A DNA stretch of 64,000 bases from Microcyclospora pomicola (lineage: Eukaryota; Ascomycota; Dothideomycetes; Capnodiales), in assembly GCA_002786065.1 (NCBI GenBank), contig NHNY01000008.1, positions 186,001 through 250,000 of the forward strand, in the 5' to 3' direction. Every line of letters starts with the position of its first letter. The first letter of the stretch is position 1. Below, in pieces: positions 11,369-21,959 of this stretch. Both the position numbers and the translations under genes were made by a program. The notes under the pieces were generated by a model, which saw only the letters and a list, made by a program, of their open reading frames with translations, was not told where the DNA came from and ran no database searches.

Positions 11369-12581
11369 GCCTGTGTCCCTCTGACGTTTCATTCAATTTT
11401 CTTTCCTTTTAGTCTTGAAAAAAGCTTCCACAGCGAGCGAGACTGCGGCATTTTCGCAAGAGATTCACTTTTTGCAGCGGGACGGCGTTTCTGCCCGTTT
11501 CATTTTTCTACGGTTTCGGCATGGGAGGTCAGGATACCAACTCGGGTTCAGCGGCATATCATTTTGAGCGCAGGCAGCATTTTTCTTTGTGGCGAATGGG
11601 ATCTCTTGGTTTCTGATCCGATGAACGGCGTTTCGGCGCGAAGAGCGGTTCTTGCTATGCTAGCATTTGAAAGGGAATAACTAGTGATATCCAGAAGGAA
11701 TATGGTAGCATAATCATATGCTGTTTTGCCTACATGTATATAGGTAGTTTGTACATGAATTAAGCATATGCGGCAGTATGAATCTCATAACATTTGCGTT
11801 TCTCTTGGCAGCATCAATGCGATGTATGGCAACCCCGACCAGATATTTCACCAGGGCCAAATCGTGCCGCAAGATCTGCGTAGGAGATCTCTCCGTCTCG
11901 TAGAACATTCGCAGATAAGCTCCAGGTGAAGATGGCCTCCATACCGGAGGCATCGATGACTAGGCCTAACGCTGCGTCATATCCTTGAAAGAGGTCTTGA
12001 AGCTCTACGGCAGCAAACGTGGCTTCGATGCACTGCTCTTCTAACATCTTCCATCTGCTAGAAGTATGTCCCTGGGCGCATTCGCTTTTGACCGAACGAC
12101 CGGGACAACACAAGCTTTCCGCTTAAGCTTTGCGATCGGCGCATCCCCACCCTCTGGGGTGACACAGTGCGGCAGATCGCATGTGTTTCTCCGCTTGACC
12201 GACATAGACCTGATGATGTGATGCGATAAACGGCGGAGACTACTGCGTTCTAGAGTCATTCACTTGTGCCTATACGGACAGGGCAATATTGGATTCCAGG
12301 ATATGACGCGGCCTCGATGATCTGCGCAGATTGGAAGGCGGGCGTTGGGAAACTTTGGTACTGCAACTGCTGCTAGACGATCTGGGGGTCCACGGCATCA
12401 TGGTCTTCCGGCAATAATGGGGTGGAAGGGGAATATAGGGTAAGACGTTGCCCTGTTCGCTCAGGTCCCGTATGTCTTTCAGATATTCCGTGCCAGGCTC
12501 ACCTCACTCTTGAAATCTTCCCTCGACAATCCCAAGGTCCCGGCCCGGCATAGACGATAGCATCGACGAAGCACAGGAAAC
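11369..12581. other. intergenic with one gene remnant
   Basis: Between the lipase and the secreted-protein gene. Apart from the methyltransferase-like remnant reported separately (about 11860-12060, minus strand), no gene was found. The region near 12460-12580 must contain the promoter of the downstream secreted-protein gene. Confidence 0.45.
11814..12113 (-). pseudogene. probable O-methyltransferase N-terminal fragment
   Basis: A 99-codon frame contains a stretch resembling the helical dimerisation domain of fungal SAM-dependent O-methyltransferases: VELQDLFQGYDAALGLVI, then the typical RDGEISYADLAARFGP segment. In intact enzymes this domain is followed by a winged helix and then a large catalytic domain with a glycine-rich SAM motif. 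Here nothing of those parts follows, and the frame closes about 20 residues later. Upstream flanks do not continue the family either. I read it as a leftover piece of a methyltransferase gene, perhaps from a lost secondary-metabolite locus. The assignment rests on recalled family pattern only and could be chance similarity. Confidence 0.4.
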
Positions 12582-13200
12582 ATGTACGCCGCTCTCACCA
12601 CGCTCGCGCTCCTGCTGAGCAGCACGCTCACCACCGCCACGCCCTGGGTCCCACATAACAGCAAGCCGGCCTGCAGCGCCGCCGTAATCGCGCTCGCGAC
12701 CGGCATCCACCTGAACATCCAAGGGCAATACGCCGAATACAACGGCACGGCGGCGATCGCGGCGCTTGAGGCCGCCGGCGCCAACCACACGGCCTTCCTG
12801 ATCGCCAAGGGCGAGCTGCTCTCCGACATCCAGGCCGGCATGAACCTGCGCCTGTTCAACCAGCAGATCGCGCCGGCGGGCAACGCGGCGCTGCCGGGAC
12901 TGGCCAAGTATCAGGCCGCGCAGCAGGCGGAGGCAGCGCTCGCGAAGGGCTTGACCGGCGTGCCGGCGCAGGACCAGGCGGCGCTGGATACGCTGAAGAG
13001 CGATATTACGGCGGGCATTCAGTTGAACGAAAACAACTTGCAGAATGTAAGTTTGCGTGATCTCCGTTGGCGGAGTGGAGTTGAGGGGCAGCGGCGTATT
13101 TGATGGGAAAGGCAATGGCTGACATCTTATGTGTGATTTGCAGGCTACGCAAGACTGCCGGTTTGACCTGGTGTTCCCCCCAGCGGACGAAAGCGCATGA
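12582..13200 (+). CDS. small secreted helical protein with two cysteines
   Basis: Two exons, 12582-13046 and 13144-13200, are separated by a 97-bp phase-0 intron (GTAAGT donor, TTGCAG acceptor), giving 173 residues. A clear signal peptide (about 1-19) is followed by an alanine-rich, mostly helical mature protein. It has the conserved pattern PACSAAVIALATGIHLNIQ, a GELLSDIQAGM stretch, NQQIAPAGNAALPGLAKYQ, and finally NENNLQNATQDC. The only two cysteines of the mature protein sit at either end of this block and could form one disulfide that closes the helix bundle. I recall the same pattern in many small secreted proteins of Dothideomycetes and Leotiomycetes, without a known function. It has some flavour of hydrophobic-surface-binding proteins, but I would not assign it there. 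The second exon is needed to supply the closing Cys. Confidence 0.82.
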
Positions 13201-13947
13201 TCTTGCCGCAGAGGCGCGGGCTCGGAGGAGATCGTGACTTTACGCACGATTTACTCAGGTTGAACATCTATTGTTGTTGGAGCCTGATCGAAATCAGGAA
13301 AGCGTAATAGTAGCCCGGCAAGCCATGAAAGTTTGCGGCTGCTAGATCTGCGACGAGCTCGCTGAAATGGAATGTTGAGGCAGAACAAACATCCTCCAGA
13401 AACTTCCGCTACCGTTCTTTTATATGAGACATTGATCCAAACCTGCTGCCATCACGTTCGATGATGCTTGACTCGTGAACTACCACCCAAATCGCGTGAC
13501 TTGAGGAAGAGAATCGGAAGACACCTAGTCATCCAACTCACGACGGGATCGAAAGCTCTAAGTTGTCGGGTCATGGAAGTCATGCATTTTACGCAGGAAC
13601 CCATGATACGTTCAGGAAGGCGTTATACCCAGCATAACGGACAAGTAAACAGTTGAACGACGTTGACCGATTACTATGTCATTCTTGGTCGGTATCTACA
13701 TATATGTACACCTAGATCGCCGCCCCATTTCACCTAGACTCCACAATGCGAAGGATCGTATGTACAAGCTCGCACGCGGCAGTGTCACTCTTCGGCATTG
13801 ATATCTTGCCTGATGAACGATCAATGAGAACATGTTTTCATGAATGGACGTCGGTAGATCGTTTCAAGAAAAGACAAGCTGCTGCATCTGTGTTGATGAT
13901 GTAGCAAGAAAGGGCGGGCCGGGCTGTGAAGATGCGACGCGTGTCGT
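13201..13947. other. intergenic between convergent genes
   Basis: Shared 3' flank of the plus-strand secreted-protein gene and the minus-strand glucanase gene. No gene, repeat or RNA feature recognised. Confidence 0.5.
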
Positions 13948-15449
13948 CTAGGAGCACACGGGACTGAACTTGCGCGCCGTCAGGGGTTGAGGGAAAACAC
14001 CCGCCTCGACGAGACGGAAGGCGTCCCATTCGGCGCTGCCTTCGGTTTTGAAGTTCTACGGAGTTGTCAGTAGTGTTCAGGAAGGGTTACATAGCCGAAG
14101 GCATCGGCGGGGAGGGGGACGAAGGACATACCCAGAAGATCCAACCTTGGGTGTTTTTCTCAAAAGTGTCGAGTTGCGCCTCGATGTACCCACGGGTATC
14201 GTTCTTCAAGGTTTCGCTCCAGGTGCTGATGTCGTTGATCTTGGCACATGAGCCGACGTATGAGGAACCTGAGTAGGTTCCGTCGTAGCGAGCCCCAACG
14301 AGGTAGCCATTGAGTGCGACGGCACAATCAGTCATGGCAGCGGTCCATTCGCCGACAAAAGTCCACTTGTCTGCGCCGGAGTAGACGTAGGCGTTGTTGC
14401 AGACGAGCTGGCGATGTTGCCATGGCTGGAGGGCGACTAAGTCGTTGTTGAAGACCTGTAAGAAGAAGCATTAGTCTTCTGTCCACGGCCAGGAATGACA
14501 CGCATGATACTGACTTGGTATTCGTGGTGGTCGACGGCAACGTTCTGCGAGTTGTTGTCGGACGGCGTCAGGAAACCGTTGAAGGAGTTTGGGTACTCGA
14601 AGCCATCGTGGAAGACAACGACGCGGGACTGGGAGATCGTGCGTTGTTGGTTGTAGCCATCACGAGTGAATTGCTTCACTTTGCTGGCATCAAGCGAAGA
14701 AGTCAAAGGCTCGTTCAACAACTCGATACCGGCGATAACATCATCGTAAGACGACGCTCCATACTTGGTTTGGAGAGTCTTGAGCACAGCAACGGTTCGC
14801 GCGACGTTGTTGCTAATTTGCCATTGCGGTTTGCTCTTTCTCCGACCAGAGTTGTCAAAGCCTGGTTGCATTCGTGTCAGTCGCATTCGAACCTCCTGCC
14901 CCATCGCGATAACCCACCATTCTGAGACCCTGGTGCGCCGTGCAAGTCAATGATGACCTTGACACCGACTTGACGCGCCCAAGCGATAGCCTTGTCCATG
15001 TATGGCGCAGCGCCCTTCGAGTAGGGCGTGCCTCCATTATCGTATGCCCAGAAGCCAATCGGAATGCGCACCACGTTGAACCCGTATTTCTTGATCTTCT
15101 GGAAGTCCGTGAGCGATACCCACGAATCCCAGTGTGGCTTCAACACATTGTCGTGTGCTTTGGTCGTGCCGACGACATTGTTCAACGTGTACTCGTCGAC
15201 GATGCCAGCAGAATCCGCGTATGCTTCGAAGATGGAAGGAGTGATCCAGGGCTCGAGCACCAACCATCCACCCAAGTTCACTCCTCTAATCTTCTCCGAT
15301 CCCCACTGGAATGCCGAACTTCTGGCCTCAATTGTCCTTGTGAGCTCGTTAGCTTATGCCTTTGCTGAAGGCATAGAGTGGAAGACTCACGGCACAGCAA
15401 CCGCGGAGGAAACGGCGCAAAGCGCAAGAGCAGCGCTGATGAACTGCAT
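13948..15449 (-). CDS. EXG1: exo-1,3-beta-glucanase, GH5 subfamily 9 (5 exons)
   Basis: Five exons read 15449-15391, 15336-14918, 14861-14515, 14455-14132 and 14055-13948. Introns are 54, 56, 59 and 76 bp and all phases agree, giving 418 residues. It is a secreted cell-wall enzyme that cleaves glucose from the non-reducing end of beta-1,3-glucan. The signal peptide is in exon 1 (residues 1-19, ending AVA) and is joined in phase to the GH5 hallmark RGVNLGGWLVLEPWITPSIF (38-57). Further motifs are VVRIPIGFWA, IIDLHGAPGSQNG, the acid/base Glu210 in ELLNEP, HHEYQVF, and the nucleophile Glu311 in FVGEWTAAMTDC. The final WIFW / NFKTEGSAEWD segment matches the family end. There is no GPI signal or extra domain. 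Length is typical of Exg1/ExgA. The first intron acceptor (ACAAG) is less canonical than the others, but the phase and conserved join support it. Confidence 0.93.
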
Positions 15450-17291
15450 ATTGGGGTAGAGTGGAACGCAGGACGTTCCACGGGTAAAAAGAAAGAGTCA
15501 AAGATGCGTTGTGCAAGTCGATCGCAAGATGCGAATCGTGAAGTGGGTCCAATCGACTGGTATTGCCCGCGGAGAATATGTTCAGTAAGGAATGACGGCG
15601 GTAAATGCGGCTCGACTGCGAGAGAAAGGCGTGTAGGACGCGTGCGAGATTTGTGAATAATGAATGAATGAAAGTGTCACGAAATGAGAAAAGACCGACC
15701 AGTCTCGCGCACAGTAGTGACAAACGAGCAAGAACACGGAGTGACGAAGCTGGAATACAGGCAAAAGAGAGTGGGATCTACCTTGAGGGGGATATATCAT
15801 GTGAGTCTCTCCAGTAGTCTGCTGCCGAGAGCGAGAGATCCGAGGACAGCAGGCTTCGATAACATATCGGTGGTCTGACAGACTGCTAGGCGTGGCTGTC
15901 TACAGTACGCGTAGGGGTGAGCACACACGTTGCCGGTGGGTCTTCGAACGGGCAGAGCGACGCATAGAACCGCCTGGGCCTGATAAAAGCGTTGCGGTCC
16001 GCCAGATGGTAAGTGGATGGCGAAGAGAAGAAGTTGGGCCCAGGGTGATGATCGCCGGCGTTGGCAGTCCATTTGCCCATTCCATGCCCCTTTTAGCTTT
16101 CGTTCCTGCGCCTAGACATCCCCTTCGCGTTAGTCCAGCATTGCGGCACGCATACAATTTTCCAGGGGCCGCCATCGACGGTCCAAAATAGAGTTTGCTC
16201 AATCTTAATCTGAACGGCACTTGGTCGTCTTCACGTCAAGTGATTCGCTTTGTTGACTCGAGTTTCGTCGTCTTCCATGCGCCAAGACACGCGATCGCAC
16301 GATGTTCGGCGTTGCTCGTCGATGCTCCGCACGGGAATATATGAATGGATACGTCCCTACGTACGGGTCGAATAGCAGCGCCGTCGATCATATGACCGTG
16401 TACCGATGTGCTTGAAGATCCCCAGAACAGCTGCCCGTCAATCAACGTCATGCCGTGAGGCAGATCTTGACATGACAACGGTATCGACCGCGATAGTTGT
16501 AGAGTTCCTACTTCGACGTTGTGTTTTGGAAAGCAGCCGCCGCACAGGATGCGCCCAGTCATATCGGATACGCCGTGACGCGCGGAGTTGAACCAGGTTA
16601 CATACCAGACGCCTCGCCGCCGAGAGCAATCATAGTGAAAGCCACCCATCGCGTGGAGCTGAGAACATTCGATTTCGTCTCGGCTAGTAATCAGATCTTT
16701 GCATCTTGTGGTCTGTGAGTTTGTGATACCTGATCTTAGAGCCGACTTCCGAGCGTAGGTGGTTTTAACGCCAGCCACTGCGCCGCCCAGCCAAGCCACA
16801 ACTCACATGAGGGTTGCTTTAACAGTGTCTAGCGAATTGGCGCAAATTGTTACATGAAAGCGCGGTGAAAGTGAAGCGAGGACGAAGTAAATTATAATTG
16901 CTGTGCTACGCGAGGTGCGTTGTCGATGGGAGACCTCAAGCGCCCAAGCTACATCGTCTTTGGCCCATGGCGTCTTCGGGACTTGCAAAGCTCGTGGGAG
17001 TCGTGCTACAGCAGAAAGCTCTGGCGCTCGAGCTTCTTTCATTGACGCGACTATGTAATTATGTACGTAGGTGCTAGGGTGCCATCGGTTCGCTGCTCTT
17101 CATGAAAGTGAATCGTGTGAGCTAGGTCTCCTAAGGTCAACATGTGTGACCGTGTTCGAGACTGGGTTGCTCTCCATCTGGCCTATGCTTGAGCGAACGA
17201 CATGAGAATCGAAAGCCAGAACTGCAATGGCCATCGATCTGAGGCTGGTGCCTGGTCTCGACTAAAGCCATCTCAATGCATTGTGAGAGGC
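15450..17291. other. 1.8 kb between two minus-strand genes
   Basis: Contains the glucanase promoter (right of 15449) and the 3' flank of RAD50. One longer minus-strand frame (16236-16799) is listed separately as doubtful. The remainder shows no recognisable gene, repeat or RNA. Confidence 0.45.
16236..16799 (-). other. unrecognised 187-codon open frame, doubtful
   Basis: An uninterrupted minus-strand frame with a fairly protein-like composition. I do not recognise it with confidence. The segment with DLPHGMTLIDGQLFWGSSS is faintly like the strand pattern of YWTD or SMP-30 beta-propeller blades (hydrophobic-W/G, then turn), but the repeats needed for a propeller are absent and several cysteines are unusual. 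It has no clean intron extension on either side. It may be a decayed remnant, a lineage-specific gene or chance. Confidence 0.22.
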
Positions 17292-20200
17292 TTATACGAC
17301 CTGTAGCACTCTTGGTTAGCCAACATCCCGTGCGCAACATGCAAAGCACAAAGGACAAAACTCACATCAGCAATACTTTGCCTCTTGATCTCACTCTTCT
17401 GGCTTTCGTTCCGTCCAACACGATAGTACACATCCGCATAATCGCTGCAATTCATGTGTCGTAGGAATTCTTCGTCATGAGTAATGACGATGAGCTGGAA
17501 GTTCTTCTGCGCGCGACGCACTTTGATGATCTCCGACAGACTCTCTGCCAGCGCGCGGATGTTCTCACTGTCGAGGTTGGTGGTCGGCTCGTCAAGCGCA
17601 ATCAGTCCACAGTTGACGCCGAAACATTCGGCCAGGGCGAGGCGGATGATGATGGACGCCAGGACACGCTGGCCGGCGGAGCAGCGACCACGCATATCCA
17701 TCTCGGCATCTTGTTTAACCATGCATACGCGATAGTTGTAAGACTTGTTGGACTTGCCTGCTGTTTCACTCTCACTGCGAATGAGGATGCTGTCCACATC
17801 AGTACCTTGATAAGTCTTGGTCCATAGCTCTGCAATGATCCTGTTAATCTCCTCCATCTTGAGCGCATGGTACTTCATGATGGCTTTATCGAGTGCGCCG
17901 CCATACCTGCCTAGGTCTTCAATACAAGCTTTGGTGGTCACGACCTTGATAGTAGCTTCCTTGAACTTCTTTGCAGCTTCGCCATAGTCGGTCTCCCAGT
18001 CTTTGATGTTTTGCTTGAGCGTCTCGTCCTTGGACTTGAGAGATCCAATGATGGTGGCTTGTTGAGCAGCGAGATTATTGCGCTCCATCTGGTACCGGGC
18101 ACTTTCGCGTTCGTAATAGACCTTGTCCTCTTCGGCATTGTGTTGCTCAAGCTCTTCAATCTCACGGCGCACCCTTTGTAGAGCTCGTAGATCTCGGCGG
18201 TACCGTTGATTCTCCTCAATACTCTTTTTGTTCTCGCCGTGATTATTCAGCTGTTTGGTAAGAGTATTGATCTCGCGAGTGACCGCCAGTTGCTCCTTCT
18301 CCAATCGAGAAATTCCGCTTTTCGCATCTTCGGTCTCACGCTTGCTGCGCTTCAATTGTTCAGGTCCGCCTCGCGCGATGTAAGCTTCAATATCTGCATC
18401 GACTACTTTGAGCTGGTTGACGCTGTTGTTGAGTTTCGAAGCGTCATTCTGCAGCTCTCGGTCCCTCTCCGCACCCCGATGAGCAATGTCGTCGTATCTG
18501 GCTTGAAGTCGTGATAACTCTGGTCCCAACTGTTGAAGGTCAGTATCGAATCCCTTGATGTTCTCACGCTCTCGGTCTCGCTGCTCTTTGAAGTCCTCAA
18601 CTTGGTTCTCGAACGACTGTCGCTCTTTCATGCGGTAGTCTGCAGTCTCGAGCTTACTTCGTAGATCACGCAATTCGAGCTCGAGTGTGTTTATTGTGTT
18701 ACGTGCCCTGTCACGATCGGAATTGATCTTGGCCAGCCGTATTCGTGAATTTTGGACCTCGTCTTTGCTTTTGCTCAGATCTTCCTGGATTTGTGCTAAA
18801 CCTCGCGAGGACGAACCAGCATTCTTCTGTTTCTGTGTAAGCTCCATGATCTCTGCTTTGTTCGCAGCGATGTCGGAGCTATACTCGGCAATTTGTTTGA
18901 TGTTATGTTGAATGGCTTCAACATCTCGCCTTGCAGACTGACAGTCTCTGAATGTGGTATCGTGCTCCTCAGCCTCTGTATTCAACCTCTCCTTCCTATC
19001 CACAAGGCTGGTCTCTTCTCGCTCCAATGCTGGAATCTCCTTTTCCTTGAGTCTTTCCCAGGTCTCGAAGCTTGAACCAAGCGCCCTGGCTCGGTCTAGA
19101 TCTTTCTCCAGCTCCTCCAACTCATCTGCAGACTCTTTGACGGCATCAAATCTTTGTCTTGTCTCACGAATGGTTAGCTCCAGGAGATCAATTTCTTTCT
19201 TCCTCTGCACAGAATTTTCCGAGAAGCCTCGAGCGCAAGTCTTGCATTTTGGGTCCTTAGACTTCTTCGCTGCCTTTATGCAAGACTCGAAGTACTCATT
19301 CAAGAACTGCAATGCGTCCACGTCGGCTTTCAGCGTGTCTCGACGTTGGCCATACTCGGCCATGGTATGGTGGTAATCTTCTGGCTGGCATTCCATTCCA
19401 GTACTGATGGCATCGGCTGCGGTCATCATCGTGATTCTCTTCGCCTTTTGGTCTTTGCGACAAGCCTCCAGTTTCGTATTCAGAGCGTCCAGCTCACGGT
19501 CCGTACCCTCCTTTTGACTCCGAGCCTCGCTTTCCTGCCTTTCTTTCTCTTTCAATACTCGATCATATTCCGCAGCGATTGTGGCAGGTTCCCAATGCGC
19601 GCCTATCAGGGATGTAACTTTCTCGCCATGCGCGCCCTGCATGATTTCGAGACTATGTTGGCGGTCTTTGAGCTGCTTTTGGATATAGTCAAGCTGAGCG
19701 GATTCTTTGGCGCGACCAGACGCATCGACGAGCTCGATATCGAGCTTCTCCTTCCGCTCCTCTAGCTGTCTCACGTCCGCTTCTGCCGATGCTGAATTGC
19801 GATCCCAATCGGAAGTGCTGGATTCCGACTTGGTAGTGCTGAGTCTACTCTCAACGCCCTGCAGATTGGACAGCATTGCTGCGATACTGCCTTCATCGAC
19901 ATTGATCGAATTCTGCTGGACTTGCAAAGAGGAAATTTTCCGGTCATGACCCGCAATGGTCTGTTTCGATGTTTCCTTTCGTGAGTTGAGTGCAGACTTA
20001 CGTTCGTTGATGACGTTCAGCTCCTTCTGAGCTCCCTGGAGCTCTTCTTGCGTTTCTCGACGTGCACGTTCGAAAGCTGCATTCTGCTCCTTGGCTTTCT
20101 TAGATATATGATCCATGAACTGTCTAGCTTTCGCATGATCGATATCCAGATCGAAACCGCGAATACTATGACTGCGAGCAGTCTCTTTGACAATCCTCTC

Positions 20201-21292
20201 GCGGTTTGTGATCTGGCGCTCGTAGTTGGACTTCTCCGCCTCGTAAGTGCCCACTTCACGCTCCTTCGCACTGACTTGCTTACGAGCTTCCACCATCTCC
20301 TCGCCTAAAGAGTTGTAGACAGTCGTCTTTTTCTGGACGTCCTCCCTGGCGGCCTCAACACGTTGATCATATTGCTCAAGCATAGTTTGAAGTTGCTCAT
20401 CGGAATCTGACATCTCGACAAGCGTGGTGAGAAGGCTCTTCACACTTTCGTCCTTTGCGTCTCGCTCGACCCGCTTGCCGTCCAAACGGCCAGCGATCGT
20501 TGCAGCTTCCTCCTTTTTCTTCCATGACTCCTCACCCTTTGCCACTGCTTCTTTGATTTTGACGCTCAACGAATCACTCTGTTCTCGAAAGCCGGAGATT
20601 TCCTCATCGAGCTTCCTCATCTGCTTCTCCATCTTATCGGCGCGGTCCTTGTTGACTCTGGTGTTTTCTTCATCTTTTTGATAGAGAAGCAGGTTGGTCT
20701 TTTGCTGTTTGGCCATAACTTTGATGTTGTCTATCGCTTTGGTGTACTTGAGAGCCTCGAAGATCTCGTCAAAGCGCTTTTTCAATGCACTGGGCTCAGA
20801 CATGGGCCAAAGAGATTCGTCTTGATGACAGAAAATGACACTGTCCAAGATGGCCTTTGAAACACCTAAGTAGTAAGGCATCATTTTGTCGATTTCAGCT
20901 ACCCTCGAGCTTATTGAGCGCCGTTCGCCATCCCTCAGCATCATGAGGTTGCCCTCAAGTGTTTTCATGCTGCGACTAGCTTTCTTGACCGTGAGCTGGA
21001 GGTTCCTGGTCACTACCATCTTCACATTTTCGGCCGATCTGAAGGAAACCTTGACCTGCGCCAGGACTTCTTTCTCGCCACATAACTTGGGGTCATGGAT
21101 GAAGGCCCCGCCTTTGCTGTTGGGTGGCAACTCTCCTGTAGTGGCATATTTGAGGCATTCAATGATGGTCGTCTTCCCGGATCCATTTGAGCCAACAATC
21201 AGGGTGAGCGGAGTACCAAACGCAATGGTCTCGGACCGCGTGTTATCGAACGAACGCACTCCGAGGATGGAGAGCTTATCGATTTTTGACAT
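17292..21292 (-). CDS. RAD50: DNA repair ATPase Rad50
   Basis: An SMC-like ATPase of the Mre11-Rad50-Nbs1/Xrs2 complex that binds, tethers and signals DNA double-strand breaks and maintains telomeres. The first exon is 21292-17366. A 65-bp intron (GTGAGT donor, CTACAG acceptor) precedes a tiny last exon 17300-17292, giving 1,311 residues ending IADVV. Visible parts: Walker A GSNGSGKT (34-41), Q-loop CHQDES (Gln157), the long N-terminal coiled coil, the zinc hook CKTC (Cys683 and Cys686), the returning coiled coil, ABC signature CSAGQRVLASIIIRLALAE, Walker B with D-loop LIALDEPTTNLD, and the H-loop VITHDEEF. If the last intron is retained, translation instead continues about 28 codons into intron sequence. 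The spliced ending is preferred because relatives stop shortly after the same point. It is divergently oriented from wc-2, 667 bp apart. Confidence 0.97.
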
Positions 21293-21959
21293 TCTGTTGG
21301 AGTTTCAGTTATCATTTGCAGATGTGAGGAACCACAGCAGATCAACGGGGCAGCCCAGCCATTGGTCAGCTGCATCAATGCGTGAGAGCGCTGGTGAATG
21401 GATGAGTGTTGAAGCTTTTCATCCAGTTCGCCCAATACCTTGTATTGTCTGAGCATACCATCAACTGCTATCAGGATGGAAGCGTCAAAGATGTCGACGA
21501 AGACGCGCTGATGGAAGACGAGACAAAGCAACATTCGAAAACCAGGCTACGTTGTTTCAACCACAGGCAGCGACGCCAACCTGACACAGGAACACGTGAT
21601 CATCCGGCCGACTACAACATGACGTCTTTGTGAAGAGACGACCGGGCCTCACTCAAGGCCATGCATGGTTAAGCTGAACTCTTCGACAACCAGCGCTTTC
21701 ACAGTATATCGTCCCTCCTGGCTCGATGCCGCTCGCAGTCGCCGTCGGAAAGCATGTTTGAACTGTATCTCAACAGTGCTGAAATAGAACCTCTAAGGTA
21801 CAGGTTTTGTGCTGCTTGTTAGAGCTAGCGTACGACATCTCGATCGTGATCACGATTCACGATCACCGCGACCGCTCGGACAGCTGCAGTCCTACTCCCG
21901 ATCGAGGCCCATGCGAACCCGCGGCCAGCCCATTCCCTCGCGTGTGTTCGAGATCGGCC
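21293..21959. promoter_or_regulatory. divergent promoter region between RAD50 and wc-2
   Basis: The 667 bp between the two start codons must serve both genes. The wc-2-proximal part contains a cluster of GATC-containing elements: three GATC tetramers plus one CGATT within 21841-21865, and a GATCGA hexamer at 21900-21905. The Neurospora White Collar complex recognises GATC-type light-response elements, so this could be an autoregulatory or light-response site. That is inference only; the flanking sequence could equally be chance. The elements lie 55-120 bp before the wc-2 ATG, in what is probably the 5' leader or core promoter. Confidence 0.4.

Noticed and set aside
21807-21959. In-frame 51-codon extension of wc-2 to 21807
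   Set aside because: The extension is not family-like and contains GATC-rich leader DNA; the ATG at 21960 gives the expected start.
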